From positions 1 to 64,000 of the forward strand of contig NZ_FOGU01000016.1 of the NCBI RefSeq assembly GCF_900111315.1: DNA of 64,000 nt, written 5' to 3'. The notes below the pieces were generated by a model. It saw nothing but the letters and a program-made list of their open reading frames with translations. It made no database searches and was not told the DNA's origin. The position numbers and the translations under genes were made by a program. Positions 23,531-32,457 of this stretch are shown one piece after another; position 1 is the first letter of the stretch; every line of letters begins with the position of its first letter. The DNA is from Tranquillimonas rosea (GTDB lineage Bacteria > Pseudomonadota > Alphaproteobacteria > Rhodobacterales > Rhodobacteraceae).

Positions 23531-24475
23531 GTGCCGCACGATCATAGCCATGCTCATATCGACCCAAAATCCGGCGACCGCCGCGTGTCTGTCGCGATCT
23601 GGGCGAACGGACTTCTGACCGTCGCGCAGATCGTCGGCGGGGTCCTTTCGGGCAGCCTGGCGCTGATCGCTGACGCGCTACACAATTTCTCGGACATGGC
23701 GTCGCTTGTGATCGCCTTCGCCGCGCGCAAAATCGCGCGGCGACCGGCGGATGAGCGCATGACCTTTGGCTACGGCCGGATCGAGATCGTCGCCGCGCTG
23801 ATCAACTACACCACGCTTATTCTGATAGGTTTCTACCTGATCTACGAGGGCGGCATGCGGATGATCAACCCATCAGAGGTCCAAGGCTGGACGGTCGTGA
23901 TCCTGGGCGGTGTCGCACTGGTCGTGGACACCCTTACCGCGCTGCTGACCTATTCCATGCAAAAGGGCAGCGTGAACATTCGCGCCTTGTTCCTGCACAA
24001 CCTCTCCGATGCGCTCGCGTCGGTCGCTGTGATCGTCGGCGGATCGCTCATCATCCTCTACGACATGCGTTGGGTGGACCCGGCGATCACGATCGGGATC
24101 GCTCTCTACATTCTATATCTAGCCTTCACCGAGATAGGCGGCCCGATCCGAACGCTGATGCTGGGCAGCCCGCCTGACCTCGATTGCGAGAGTGTCATAG
24201 ACGCTATGCGCGGCGCAGAGGGGGTGGCCGACGTCCACCACGTCCATCTGTGGCAGATGCAGGAGCACGAAGTCGCACTCGATTGCCATGTCGTGCTGAC
24301 GGGGAAAGGCTGGGCGAGCATCGAGTCAACCAAGCAACGCATCAAGGACACGCTACGGGACCGGTTCGGCATTGCTCATTCGAGCCTCGAGTTCGAGCAC
24401 GAAGATTGTGCCCATGAGGATGCCGATCTCTATGGGCACGGCACGGCTAGCGAAGATGTCGGGCATTCGCACTGA
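23531..24475 (+). CDS. Cation diffusion facilitator (CDF) metal exporter
   Basis: 314 residues from GTG 23531 with GAGGAG 6 nt upstream; longer starts overlap the MerR-type promoter. The N-terminus is histidine-rich (PHDHSHAH) and so is the end (DLYGHG...VGHSH). Six membrane helices carry the Zn/Cd-binding pairs ADALHNFSD (TM2) and LHNLSDALAS (TM5), and the cytoplasmic domain has HHVHLWQM. It exports zinc-type ions in exchange for protons. Promoter and neighbours place it in the MerR regulon with zntA. Confidence 0.9.
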   Translation: MPHDHSHAHIDPKSGDRRVSVAIWANGLLTVAQIVGGVLSGSLALIADALHNFSDMASLVIAFAARKIARRPADERMTFGYGRIEIVAALINYTTLILIGFYLIYEGGMRMINPSEVQGWTVVILGGVALVVDTLTALLTYSMQKGSVNIRALFLHNLSDALASVAVIVGGSLIILYDMRWVDPAITIGIALYILYLAFTEIGGPIRTLMLGSPPDLDCESVIDAMRGAEGVADVHHVHLWQMQEHEVALDCHVVLTGKGWASIESTKQRIKDTLRDRFGIAHSSLEFEHEDCAHEDADLYGHGTASEDVGHSH

Positions 24476-24584
24476 CGCGTCGCCGGCGCCGGTCGACGGA
24501 ACCGAACATTAGAGTTGCCGAAATGAGTGCAGCGAACGGTCAGTAAGGACCGTCGCCGCCTGAGCTACACCAAATGTCCGGTTC

Positions 24585-24891
24585 GGTGACTTCCGCTGAA
24601 GGATCACTGCGGCGCCGATCAGGCACAGCCCTGCTCCGGCAAAATCCCAGCCGTCCGGCTGCTGACCTTTAGCTCCCCACATCCAGACAAGTGAGGCGGC
24701 GAGATAGACGCTGTCATGGCAGTATAGGCCCGACCGGCAAAATCGGTGTCGACCTGCGCGAGCAGCCAGCCGAACGCAGCAAGGCTTGCAAGTCCCGGTA
24801 ATAGCCAGAGGCTGAGGAAGGACGCCCAGACTGCGAAGCAACCGGCAATCTCGGCGAGTGCGGCGATCGAATAGATGAGACCGCCGCTCCA
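24585..24891 (-). pseudogene. Frameshifted ynfA remnant
   Basis: Two minus-strand frames together cover a YnfA protein. The first reads [20 protein letters not shown] then [20 protein letters not shown]; the second continues [31 protein letters not shown]. The frame changes near 24710-24725, and about five residues are missing after AVWA compared with the intact copy at 22295-22621. It is therefore a dead gene, divergent from zntA and sharing its upstream region. The stretch 24476-24584 holds nothing else recognisable. Confidence 0.75.
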
Positions 24892-24938
24892 GCTGAAGCT
24901 CGGAAATCGTTCGAGTTTGGTGAAATTGGTATCTGCCC

Positions 24939-24969
24939 TTGAACCTACAGCGGCTGTAGGTCGTATATC
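24939..24969 (+). promoter_or_regulatory. MerR-type promoter for zntA-like ATPase
   Basis: TTGAAC (24939-24944), 19-bp spacer, TATATC (24964-24969). The spacer carries the perfect dyad CCTACAG-CGG-CTGTAGG (24944-24960), the cleanest MerR-family operator in the window. Confidence 0.85.
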
Positions 24970-25004
24970 GAGTTCCGATCGAGGACTCACCACGGAGAGC
25001 CATC

Positions 25005-27293
25005 ATGGCAGACGTAAGCCCAGGACACCGCGAGTGGCGCGTGACGGGCATGGATTGCGGATCATGCGCCGCCAAGGTACGCGGTGCGGTCGAGCGCCTG
25101 CCTGGCGTCGAGGATGTCGATGTGGCTCTCATGGCCGAGCGGCTGCGACTAACGCTCGATGAGACGCAGACACCGCCCGAGAGGATCGAGGAGGCCGTGC
25201 GCGGCGTCGGCTTCGGCATCGCGCCCAAAGGCGCGCGACCGGAAAAGCCCAAGGGCGGTTTCGTCCTTCCGGATGGCGCGTTTCCAGATGCTACGGAGAG
25301 CTCGGAGACAGACAGCGAGACGGGGGACATGGACGAGCCGGCCGACGACGCGCCGAGTTCTTGGATGGAATCCTCCAAGGGCCGTCTGGTGCTCGGCACC
25401 GGCGCACTGCTTGCCGCGGCCTGGGCGTCCCACCTCGTCTTCCCGGCAGAGATCGCCCAATGGGCGTTTGTCCTGGCAACGCTCGTTGGGATCGTGCCCG
25501 TGGCGCAGCGTGCCTTTGCCATGACGCGGGCGGGCATGCCCTTCACCATCGAGATGCTGATGACCATCGCCGCCGGCGGCGCGCTGGTGATCGGCGAGCC
25601 GGAGGAGGCGGCGCTCGTCGTCTTCCTCTTCGCCGTTGGTGAACTCCTGGAAGGCGTGTCGGCCGGCAAGGCGCGTGACAGCATCCGGGCGCTCTCGAAG
25701 CTCGTGCCCAAGACGGCGCGGCTCGAAGTGGGGGGCAAGACACGTGAGGTCCCGGCGGAGAAACTCGAGGTCGGCCAGGTCGTGCAGGTCCGCCCCGGCG
25801 ACCGCGTTCCCTGCGACGGCGAGGTGATGAGTGGCACGTCGGGCGTCGACGAGAGCCCGGTGACCGGCGAGAGTGTCCCGAGCCTCAAGGAGCCGGGCGC
25901 AGAGGTCTTCGCGGGGTCGATCAATGCCGAAGCGCTCCTGCGCGTGCGGGTCACGAAGACGGCCGAGGACAACACCATCGCCCGCATCGTCCGTCTCGTG
26001 GAAGAGGCCGAGAGCGCCCGCGCACCGACCGAGCGGTTCATCGACCGGTTCAGCCGCATCTACATGCCCGCCGTCGTGGGGGCCGCGCTCCTGGTGGCAG
26101 TCGTCCCGCCTCTGGCCTTCGGCCTCGCATGGGGCGAATGGGTCTACCGCGCGCTGGCGCTGCTGCTGATCGGCTGTCCCTGTGCGCTGGTCATCTCGGT
26201 GCCCGCATCCATCACCTCGGCGCTTTCCACCGGTGCGCGCAACGGCCTGCTGATGAAGGGCGGCGCGGTGATCGAGGCGACCGCCCGCACCACCCGTGTC
26301 GCCTTTGACAAGACCGGAACGCTCACGCACGGCAAGCCTCGCGTAACGGATGTCGCAGTGCTGAGCGGACGCGAAGAAGACCTCTTGGCGCTCGCCGCCG
26401 GCGTCGAGAGCGGCGCGAGCCACCCGCTCGGCCAGGCGATCTGCGCCGAGGCCGAGCGGCGAGGCGTCGACGCGGCGGCGGCGACCGGCGGCCGCGCGCT
26501 CCCCGGCAAAGGTGCGGAGGCGTCCATCGAGGGCGCGACCGTCTGCGTGGGCTCGCCGCGGCTGGCGGACGAGCGCGATGCGCTCAAGGACGACCTCCGG
26601 ACTCGCGTGTCGGCGCTGGAAGCCGACGGCAAGACGGTGGTCATCGTCTTGCGCGATGATGTGCCCCAAGGCCTCATCGCGCTGCGAGACGAACCGCGTG
26701 CCGATGCGGCGGACGCTGTCGCGCAGCTCCGTGCGCTCGGCATCTCTTCGATCATGCTGACCGGGGACAACCCGCGCACGGCGCAGGCCATCGCCGACGG
26801 TCTCGGAATCGAGCATCGCTCCGAACTCATGCCGGAAGACAAGGTCACGGCGATACGCGACCTGACGACGGACGCCCGGGTGATGATGATCGGCGATGGG
26901 ATAAACGATGCGCCCGCGCTCGCCGCCGCCCATGTCGGCGTCGCCATGGGCTCGGGCACCGACGTCGCACTGGAGACGGCCGACGCGGCGATCCTGCGCA
27001 ACCGCGTGACCGATGTGGCCGCAAAGGTCCGCCTCGCCCGGGCCACCATGTCGAACATCCGCCAGAACATCGCGATAGCGCTCGGGCTCAAGGCGGTATT
27101 CCTGGTGACCACCGTGCTCGGGATCACCGGCCTCTGGATCGCGATCCTCGCGGATACCGGCGCCACGGTGCTGGTCACGATGAACGCGCTCCGGCTACTC
27201 TTCTTCCGGCCCACCGGCACGCTTGAACCTACGGGGCGTTTCAGTCTGAACAGCGGGAAGACCCGCCCCGATCATGCATCCGCAACGACCTGA
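25005..27293 (+). CDS. zntA: P1B-type heavy-metal ATPase (ZntA/CadA type)
   Basis: 762 residues. N-terminal metal-binding domain with GMDCGSC (15-21), an acidic linker, then eight membrane helices; the transport site is [10 protein letters not shown] (CPC about residue 390), phosphorylation motif [11 protein letters not shown] (about 433) and hinge [16 protein letters not shown]. The last helix [16 protein letters not shown] has the Asp typical of Zn/Cd/Pb pumps rather than Cu pumps. Its promoter is a MerR-type site 36 bp upstream of the ATG. It is the main efflux pump of island A. Confidence 0.93.
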   Translation: MADVSPGHREWRVTGMDCGSCAAKVRGAVERLPGVEDVDVALMAERLRLTLDETQTPPERIEEAVRGVGFGIAPKGARPEKPKGGFVLPDGAFPDATESSETDSETGDMDEPADDAPSSWMESSKGRLVLGTGALLAAAWASHLVFPAEIAQWAFVLATLVGIVPVAQRAFAMTRAGMPFTIEMLMTIAAGGALVIGEPEEAALVVFLFAVGELLEGVSAGKARDSIRALSKLVPKTARLEVGGKTREVPAEKLEVGQVVQVRPGDRVPCDGEVMSGTSGVDESPVTGESVPSLKEPGAEVFAGSINAEALLRVRVTKTAEDNTIARIVRLVEEAESARAPTERFIDRFSRIYMPAVVGAALLVAVVPPLAFGLAWGEWVYRALALLLIGCPCALVISVPASITSALSTGARNGLLMKGGAVIEATARTTRVAFDKTGTLTHGKPRVTDVAVLSGREEDLLALAAGVESGASHPLGQAICAEAERRGVDAAAATGGRALPGKGAEASIEGATVCVGSPRLADERDALKDDLRTRVSALEADGKTVVIVLRDDVPQGLIALRDEPRADAADAVAQLRALGISSIMLTGDNPRTAQAIADGLGIEHRSELMPEDKVTAIRDLTTDARVMMIGDGINDAPALAAAHVGVAMGSGTDVALETADAAILRNRVTDVAAKVRLARATMSNIRQNIAIALGLKAVFLVTTVLGITGLWIAILADTGATVLVTMNALRLLFFRPTGTLEPTGRFSLNSGKTRPDHASATT

Positions 27294-27397
27294 AAGTAGA
27301 CACCGATGATCCTTACTCGCCGCGCCATGATGGCCCACGGAGAAGTGATCTGTCGTCGATTTACCTTCCAGCACCGGAAGCCCCATTTTCGCCTTCA

Positions 27398-27727
27398 ATG
27401 ATGCGTTCACTGATTCTCCTTCTTGTGCTGTCGCTGACGGTCAGTCTTCTGGGGCCGCTTGGACCAGGCGGCGCGGCTGCGGCAGTGCCCTCGGAGACGA
27501 TGCAGGCGATGTCCGACTGCGACGACTGTGTCGACGCTCCGGTTACGGAGTGTCAGCTCACCTGTCTTGCGCCTTGCGCGGCGGGTGGTCTGATGGCCTT
27601 GGCAACTAGCCCAATGGTTCTTGTCGAAAGTGAACAGGCACGCGGGCTGCTTTTCGTAGTCGACCGGCCGTTGTTGTCGGGCGGCAGCGCTCCCCCCGAG
27701 CCGTCACCCCCCAAACTGTCTCTCTGA
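27398..27727 (+). CDS. Small secreted cysteine-rich protein
   Basis: 109 residues with a strong signal peptide (SLILLLVLSLTVSLLGPLG, cleavage near GGAAAA). The mature part clusters six cysteines within 30 residues: DCDDC, ECQLTC, APC. No family recognised. Position 5' of the multicopper oxidase and the cysteine spacing suggest periplasmic copper binding, which is inference. The frame begins after a 104-bp gap from zntA without a visible MerR-type promoter. Confidence 0.65.
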   Translation: MMRSLILLLVLSLTVSLLGPLGPGGAAAAVPSETMQAMSDCDDCVDAPVTECQLTCLAPCAAGGLMALATSPMVLVESEQARGLLFVVDRPLLSGGSAPPEPSPPKLSL

Positions 27728-27823
27728 AGTTTCCGTCATCGGTCAGACCGTTCTTGGCTGATCGGTGCAGTGCGTCCGCGTGTATTCTGCGCGATGCTCC
27801 CTCTTCAGATAAAGGCAGACTCC

Positions 27824-29269
27824 ATGTCCTCTTCTGTCCTTCTTACCCGGCGCGGCCTGCTGCGCCTCGGCGGCGCCGCGTTTGCAGCCGCAACGATGCC
27901 GATGCCCGGCATCTCCCAACCGGCTTCGGAGCCCATGCGTCTACGAGCTGCTCCGTCGCGAGTTTATCTGTCCGGTGGGCCTAAAAACTCAAGTGCAGTC
28001 TGGGCCTACAACGGTGGCGTGCCGGGCCCCGAGATCCGGGTGCGCCAGGGCGAGCGCATCCGCGTGCGGGCGGAAAACGGCCTCGCTGAGGGAACGACCA
28101 TGCATTGGCACGGCATCCGCACGCCGAACGCCATGGACGGTGTCCCGCATCTGACCCAGGCGCCGATCCCGGTTGGCGGCGAGTTCCTCTACGAGTTCGA
28201 CGCCGTCGACGCCGGCACGTTCTGGTATCATCCCCACCAGCGTTCCTCCGAGCAGGTAGGACGCGGCCTCTACGGGCCCCTCATCATCGAAGAGCACGAT
28301 CCGATCCGGGTCGATCGGGACCTGACCTGGATGCTCGACGACTGGCGTATGACCGAGGCGGGCGAAATCTCCGACGATTTCGGAAACCGCCATGATGCGG
28401 CGCACAACGGGCGCGTCGGCAACACGGTGACGATCAATGGCACCCTTCCGGACCCTGTCGAGGTGCGTCGCGGCGAGCGCGTCCGCTTGCGGCTCATCAA
28501 CGCGGCCAACGCGCGGATCTTCGCGCTGGACTTCGGCGATCTGGAGCCGGTCATCGTCGCGCTCGACGGACAGCCGGTCACGCCGCACGCCCCGGGGGAG
28601 GGCATCGTCGTCATTGGCCCGGCCATGCGCATCGATCTGGTGGTCGACATGGCCGGCCGCACCGGAAGTCACACGACGTTGCGCGACATCGCCTACCAGG
28701 GCCTCGAGTATGATCTCGTCGACATCCGCTACGACGGAACACCTCTCCGGAAGACCGTTCCGGACTGGTCGCTCGAGCTACCGGCGAACCCGCTCCGCGA
28801 GCCGGACCTCGCCGCCGCCACGCGCCACGAAGTGGTCTTCAATGGCGGCATGATGGGGCAGATGATGATGGGCGACGAGGCGGGCTCCATGATGCAGCAG
28901 ATGCGCAACGGGGCGATGTGGTTCATCAACGGCAAGGCGGCCGATGGCCATGTGATGGACCCGCTCATCTCGATGCCGATCGGCACGAGCCACATCTTCG
29001 TAATGGACAACCGAACCGCCTGGCATCACCCGATCCATCTGCACGGGCATTCCTTCCGGGTCATTGCCCGAAACGGCGTACCGACCCGGTATCGGGAATG
29101 GCAGGACACTGTGCTCGTCGCGCCGGAAGAAAGGGTCGAGATCGCGTTCGTGGCCGATAACGCCGGCGACTGGATGTTCCATTGCCACATCCTCGAACAC
29201 CAGGCCGCCGGAATGATGGCTGTCGTCCGCGTGGGCGACAGCACGGCCCGGCACAGCGAATATCACTGA
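27824..29269 (+). CDS. Multicopper oxidase, copy 1 (CueO/CopA-like)
   Basis: 481 residues from ATG 27824, placing a Tat signal (TRRGLLRLGGAAFA) at the N-terminus; the frame opens 18 codons earlier. Four copper-binding blocks are visible: MHWHGI (94-97), WYHPHQR (136-138), HHPIHLHGHSF and FHCHILEHQAAGM. A methionine-rich stretch (GGMMGQMMMGDEAGSMMQQM) lies before the third block, as in Cu(I) oxidases. It would oxidise Cu(I) to Cu(II) in the periplasm. Followed by a DUF411 gene after 30 bp. Confidence 0.92.
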   Translation: MSSSVLLTRRGLLRLGGAAFAAATMPMPGISQPASEPMRLRAAPSRVYLSGGPKNSSAVWAYNGGVPGPEIRVRQGERIRVRAENGLAEGTTMHWHGIRTPNAMDGVPHLTQAPIPVGGEFLYEFDAVDAGTFWYHPHQRSSEQVGRGLYGPLIIEEHDPIRVDRDLTWMLDDWRMTEAGEISDDFGNRHDAAHNGRVGNTVTINGTLPDPVEVRRGERVRLRLINAANARIFALDFGDLEPVIVALDGQPVTPHAPGEGIVVIGPAMRIDLVVDMAGRTGSHTTLRDIAYQGLEYDLVDIRYDGTPLRKTVPDWSLELPANPLREPDLAAATRHEVVFNGGMMGQMMMGDEAGSMMQQMRNGAMWFINGKAADGHVMDPLISMPIGTSHIFVMDNRTAWHHPIHLHGHSFRVIARNGVPTRYREWQDTVLVAPEERVEIAFVADNAGDWMFHCHILEHQAAGMMAVVRVGDSTARHSEYH

Positions 29270-29299
29270 AACATTCCTGTCCAGGAAAGGACGAAGAAG

Positions 29300-29761
29300 A
29301 TGAAAAAGGCCCTAGTTGGACTGGGCGGCCTCGCTGCCCTTGCCGCCGCCGCCACCTTTGCCCTCAGCCTCGGCGCGACCCCCGTCGCCGCTGGCGAAGA
29401 GGTGGTTCTCTACAAGAACCCGCAATGCGGCTGCTGCGAGAATTACGCCGACTACCTCCGCGACAACGGTTTCGAGGTCGAGGTGAAGCCGACCCACGAG
29501 CTGTCGAAGATCAGCACCGAGGCCGGCATCCCGGAAGACCTCATGGGCTGCCACACCGCCTTCCTCGGCGACTATGTCGTCAGTGGCCACGTTCCGATCG
29601 AGGTGGTCGACAGACTCCTTGAAGAGAAGCCGGAACTCACAGGCGTTACCCTGCCGGGCATGCCGCTCGGCGCCCCCGGCATGGGCGGCCAGAAACAGGA
29701 GCCGTTCACGATCTACGGCATCGCGGACGGCGAAGCGCCGTCCGTCTACGCCGTGAAATGA
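29300..29761 (+). CDS. DUF411-family metal-binding periplasmic protein, copy 2
   Basis: 153 residues with a signal peptide ending near TPVAAG. Motifs: KNPQCGCCENYADYL, GCHTAFLGDYVVSGHVP and TLPGMPLGAPGM. It lies directly after the multicopper oxidase, a common neighbour pair in copper operons, and probably binds copper in the periplasm. It shares all key cysteines with the copy at 17039-17494 but has a longer loop after CGCC. Confidence 0.87.
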   Translation: MKKALVGLGGLAALAAAATFALSLGATPVAAGEEVVLYKNPQCGCCENYADYLRDNGFEVEVKPTHELSKISTEAGIPEDLMGCHTAFLGDYVVSGHVPIEVVDRLLEEKPELTGVTLPGMPLGAPGMGGQKQEPFTIYGIADGEAPSVYAVK

Positions 29762-29768
29762 CCATGCG

Positions 29769-29798
29769 GGCAGCTCCGGCAGTCATGCTGGAGCTGCC
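29769..29798 (+). terminator. Strong hairpin between DUF411 and downstream genes
   Basis: A 13-bp stem (one G-T pair) with loop GTCA: GGCAGCTCCGGCA / TGCTGGAGCTGCC, then GGCTCTTT. The T tract is short, so it may be an attenuator or an mRNA-stabilising structure inside the operon rather than a full terminator. Confidence 0.6.
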
Positions 29799-29833
29799 GG
29801 CTCTTTAAGGAAACTTGAACAAGGATGAATTGC

Positions 29834-29956
29834 ATGATGATGAACGGCGGAATGATGGGCCCGGGCATGATGCTCGGAATGGGCGTGATCTGGGCCCTGG
29901 TCCTGGCTGTGCTGGTGCTCGGGATCGTGGCCCTGATCAAGTATCTCCGTAGCTGA
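29834..29956 (+). CDS. Methionine-rich small membrane peptide
   Basis: 40 residues: MMMNGGMMGPGMMLGMGVIW followed by a single membrane helix (ALVLAVLVLGIVALI) and the tail KYLRS. ATG 29834 has AAGGA 8 nt upstream; an earlier ATG at 29825 is also possible and would add MNC. Nine methionines precede the helix, a pattern of Cu(I)/Ag(I)-binding tails. It stands between the DUF411 gene and the thiol-redox genes. No family name known to me. Confidence 0.65.
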   Translation: MMMNGGMMGPGMMLGMGVIWALVLAVLVLGIVALIKYLRS

Positions 29957-29969
29957 TGAGATCTTGGCC

Positions 29970-30158
29970 ATGTTGACCGAGCTGTCCGACGGTGTCCGGC
30001 AGTGGGACTCGCTTCTGCGACTTGGGCTGCTCTGGGCCGGCTGTCTCTTAATGGTTCTGGCGCTGCTCGTTCTGCTGACCACCTGCTGCGTGCGGCTCCG
30101 CACACGCGGAGCCGCACGACGTCAGAGCGCCGAAGCCGGCGAGAAGATGCGCCGATGA
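29970..30158 (+). CDS. Small single-helix membrane protein, CcmD-like position
   Basis: 62 residues: amphipathic start LTELSDGVRQWDSLL, a membrane helix LLWAGCLLMVLALLVLLTTCC and a basic tail (RLRTRGAARRQ). It ends overlapping the ATG of the dsbE-like gene by 4 nt. In cytochrome c maturation operons a small helix protein (CcmD) precedes CcmG/DsbE, so it may be an analogue; sequence alone does not show this. The two adjacent cysteines at the membrane edge are notable. Confidence 0.6.
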   Translation: MLTELSDGVRQWDSLLRLGLLWAGCLLMVLALLVLLTTCCVRLRTRGAARRQSAEAGEKMRR

Positions 30159-30730
30159 CCAATGTTCCGAAAATCTCACGGAAACCGCGTCTCTCCTTGC
30201 TGGTGGTCGTGCCGCTCCTGGCGACCCTGCTGTTCGCGGTCTTCGCCTGGGGCCTCTTCAACAGCTCCGAGGAGCTGCCCTCGGCCCTCCTTAACAAGTC
30301 AGTGCCGGAGTTCGATCTGCCGCCGGTCCAGGGGCGCGAGACGGGGCTCTCGACGTCCGACCTCGCGGGTCACGTCTCTCTGGTCAATGTCTTCGCCTCC
30401 TGGTGCGTGCCCTGCCGGCAGGAACACCCGATCTTCATGGCCATGAGCAAAAGGGGCGAGGTGCCGATCTATGGCATCAACTACAAGGACCCGCCTGACC
30501 AAGCGGCCGCCTGGCTTGGCGACCTCGGCGATCCCTATACCCGTATCGGGGCGGATCTTGATGGACGCGTCGGGATCGAATGGGGCGTCTACGGCATCCC
30601 CGAAACTTACGTCATCGCGGCCAACGGGACCATCGCCTACCGGCACGTGGGGCCCCTCACGCAATCCGACATCGACAACACGATGCTGCCGCTGGCCCGG
30701 GAACTGCAACAGCGGCAGAGGAATCAATAG
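30155..30730 (+). CDS. dsbE: DsbE/CcmG-type thiol:disulfide interchange protein, copy 1
   Basis: 191 residues with a membrane anchor (LVVVPLLATLLFAVFAWGLF) and a periplasmic thioredoxin fold. Active site FASWCVPCRQEHP, followed by the CcmG-specific YGINYKDPPDQA and the cis-Pro region GVYGIPETYVI. It reduces haem-binding thiols of apocytochrome c or other periplasmic targets, with electrons from CcdA. It is 1 bp from the tlpA gene. The paralogue at 49477-50055 shares the same motifs. Confidence 0.9.
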   Translation: MTNVPKISRKPRLSLLVVVPLLATLLFAVFAWGLFNSSEELPSALLNKSVPEFDLPPVQGRETGLSTSDLAGHVSLVNVFASWCVPCRQEHPIFMAMSKRGEVPIYGINYKDPPDQAAAWLGDLGDPYTRIGADLDGRVGIEWGVYGIPETYVIAANGTIAYRHVGPLTQSDIDNTMLPLARELQQRQRNQ

Positions 30731-30731
30731 A

Positions 30732-31247
30732 ATGAAACATCTGCTTCTGGCGGCTGCCGCCGCCCTCTTCTCTGCAACAGCGGCGCTGGCCGGCGGGCCG
30801 CAGGGCTTCACCCTCCATGAGACCCCGCAGGAGGTGCCGAACTTCCGCTTCGTCACGGACGAGGGCAACCGGCTCTATCTCGAAGACTTCCGGGGCCGCA
30901 CGGTCCTGCTCAATGTCTGGGCCACCTGGTGCCCGCCCTGCGTCGAGGAGATGCCGACGCTCGACGCGCTCGAAGGCGCGCTCGGCGGACCGGAGTTCGA
31001 GGTCGTCGCCGTGTCGATCGACCGGGCGGGCATCCCCGTAGTGCGACGGTTCTTCGACGAGATCGCCGTCGAGAATCTCGACATCTACGTGGACTCGACC
31101 GGGTTGACCGCGACAGCCCTCAAGACCTTCGGGCTGCCTGCCACCCTGCTCATCAACGCCGATGGCAAGGAAGTGGGGCGCCTGATGGGCCCGGCGGAAT
31201 GGGACACCCCCGAGATGATCGCCTTCATCGAGGACCACATCAAATGA
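30732..31247 (+). CDS. TlpA-family thiol-disulfide reductase, copy 1
   Basis: 171 residues; signal peptide ending near TAALAG, then thioredoxin fold with NVWATWCPPCVEEMPTLDAL and cis-Pro GLPATLLINADG. TlpA-type proteins keep SCO and CuA-site thiols reduced. Its stop overlaps a possible ATG of the SCO gene that follows, tying copper chaperone and reductant together. Close paralogue at 50052-50573. Confidence 0.9.
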   Translation: MKHLLLAAAAALFSATAALAGGPQGFTLHETPQEVPNFRFVTDEGNRLYLEDFRGRTVLLNVWATWCPPCVEEMPTLDALEGALGGPEFEVVAVSIDRAGIPVVRRFFDEIAVENLDIYVDSTGLTATALKTFGLPATLLINADGKEVGRLMGPAEWDTPEMIAFIEDHIK

Positions 31248-31282
31248 CGGTGCCTGTGCGCCCACAAGAAGTGGAAGAAACC

Positions 31283-31981
31283 ATGCTGAAACAGACGAGC
31301 CGCCGCCTTGTCCTTGCCGGTGCCCTGGCGATGGCTGCATGGCCCGCCCTCGCCAATCATCCCGGCGAAAATCTCGACGAGCGCATGCTGGAAATGGAGA
31401 AATACTTCCAGCCGATCGAGGGCGAACAGGCGCCCGGCTTCAAGCTTCAGGATGCCGAGGGACGACCGGTCGGCCTGTCCGAGCTCCAGGACAAGGTCGT
31501 GGTGCTGCATTTCATCTATGCGAGTTGCCCGGACGTCTGCCCGCTCCATGCCGACAAGATCGCGACGATCCAGGAGTCGATCAACGCCTCGCCGATGGGA
31601 GACATGGTCGAGTTCGTCTCGATCACCACAGACCCGGCGAACGATACCCCGAACATTCTGCGCGACTACGCCGGCTGGCACGACCTCGACACGGCAAACT
31701 GGACCTTTCTGACCACACGTCCGGACCAGCCCGAGGATACGACCCGGGCTCTGGCCAGCGATTACGGCGTCGAGTTCACCATGTCGGCCGAGAGCGACGC
31801 GATGATGCACGCGCCGGTGACCTTCGTGATCGACCGCGGCGGGCGCCTCGCGGCCAAGTTCCACGGCATGGAGTTCCAGAACGCCAATCTCGTGCTCTAC
31901 CTGAGCGGGCTGATCAACAACGCGCAGCACAGGCACGAGGAGGAAGGCTGGTGGCATACGCTGACGAACGTCTTCCGATGA
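31283..31981 (+). CDS. SCO-family copper chaperone, copy 3
   Basis: 232 residues from ATG 31283 with a Tat-like signal (SRRLVLAGALAMAAWPALA); an in-frame ATG at 31244 overlapping the tlpA stop would add 13 residues. Copper motif YASCPDVCPLHAD and distal His in SDAMMHAPVTFVI. The long stretch between signal and fold (NLDERMLEMEKYF) differs from the other two SCO genes, so this is a separate lineage. Overlaps the next gene by 4 nt. Confidence 0.88.
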   Translation: MLKQTSRRLVLAGALAMAAWPALANHPGENLDERMLEMEKYFQPIEGEQAPGFKLQDAEGRPVGLSELQDKVVVLHFIYASCPDVCPLHADKIATIQESINASPMGDMVEFVSITTDPANDTPNILRDYAGWHDLDTANWTFLTTRPDQPEDTTRALASDYGVEFTMSAESDAMMHAPVTFVIDRGGRLAAKFHGMEFQNANLVLYLSGLINNAQHRHEEEGWWHTLTNVFR

Positions 31982-32457
31982 GCCAGACACGCAGCTCCGG
32001 CGCAGAGCGACCGATGCTGTCTCTCGACGCACTGCGGCGGTATTTCGCGGTCGTGATCCCGGCCCATCTGGCATGGGAGTTCGGTCACATGCCGCTCTAC
32101 ACGATCTGGCATGAGGGAACGGCGGGCGAGATCCTGTTCGCGGGGCTGCACTGCACCGGGGGGGATATCCTGATCGCTCTCAGCACCCTGGTCGGAGCGC
32201 TTCTGTTGTTCGGACGGGAATGGCCGGCGGATCGTCTTGCGGCGCGATGGGTCGCCATCGTCACCGTGCTGGCGGGCATAGGCTACACGATCTTCAGCGA
32301 GTGGCTGAACGTGGAGGTGCGCGAGGCCTGGGACTACACCGCGCGCATGCCGACCCTGCCGTTGGTGGGCACCGGTCTTTCGCCTGTACTGCAATGGCTG
32401 ATCATCCCGCTCCTCGGCTTCTGGTGGGCCGCCAAGCCATTTCGCAAGGAGGCATAG
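31978..32457 (+). CDS. Conserved membrane protein, unknown function
   Basis: 159 residues with about four membrane segments; the first contains HLAWEFGHMPLYTIW with two histidines and a methionine, and the second region has LHCTGGDILIAL. These could be metal or haem ligands. The start overlaps the SCO stop (ATGA) and the stop abuts ccdA, so it belongs to the redox operon. I do not recognise a named family. Confidence 0.7.
   Translation: MSQTRSSGAERPMLSLDALRRYFAVVIPAHLAWEFGHMPLYTIWHEGTAGEILFAGLHCTGGDILIALSTLVGALLLFGREWPADRLAARWVAIVTVLAGIGYTIFSEWLNVEVREAWDYTARMPTLPLVGTGLSPVLQWLIIPLLGFWWAAKPFRKEA

Noticed and set aside
24509-26059. 516-codon minus-strand frame
   Set aside because: Mostly antisense to zntA; only its last about 60 codons are meaningful, as part of the frameshifted ynfA.
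25149-26933. Long minus-strand frame of 594 codons
   Set aside because: Shadow of zntA, produced by high GC at third positions; composition rich in Arg/His/Asp without domain pattern.
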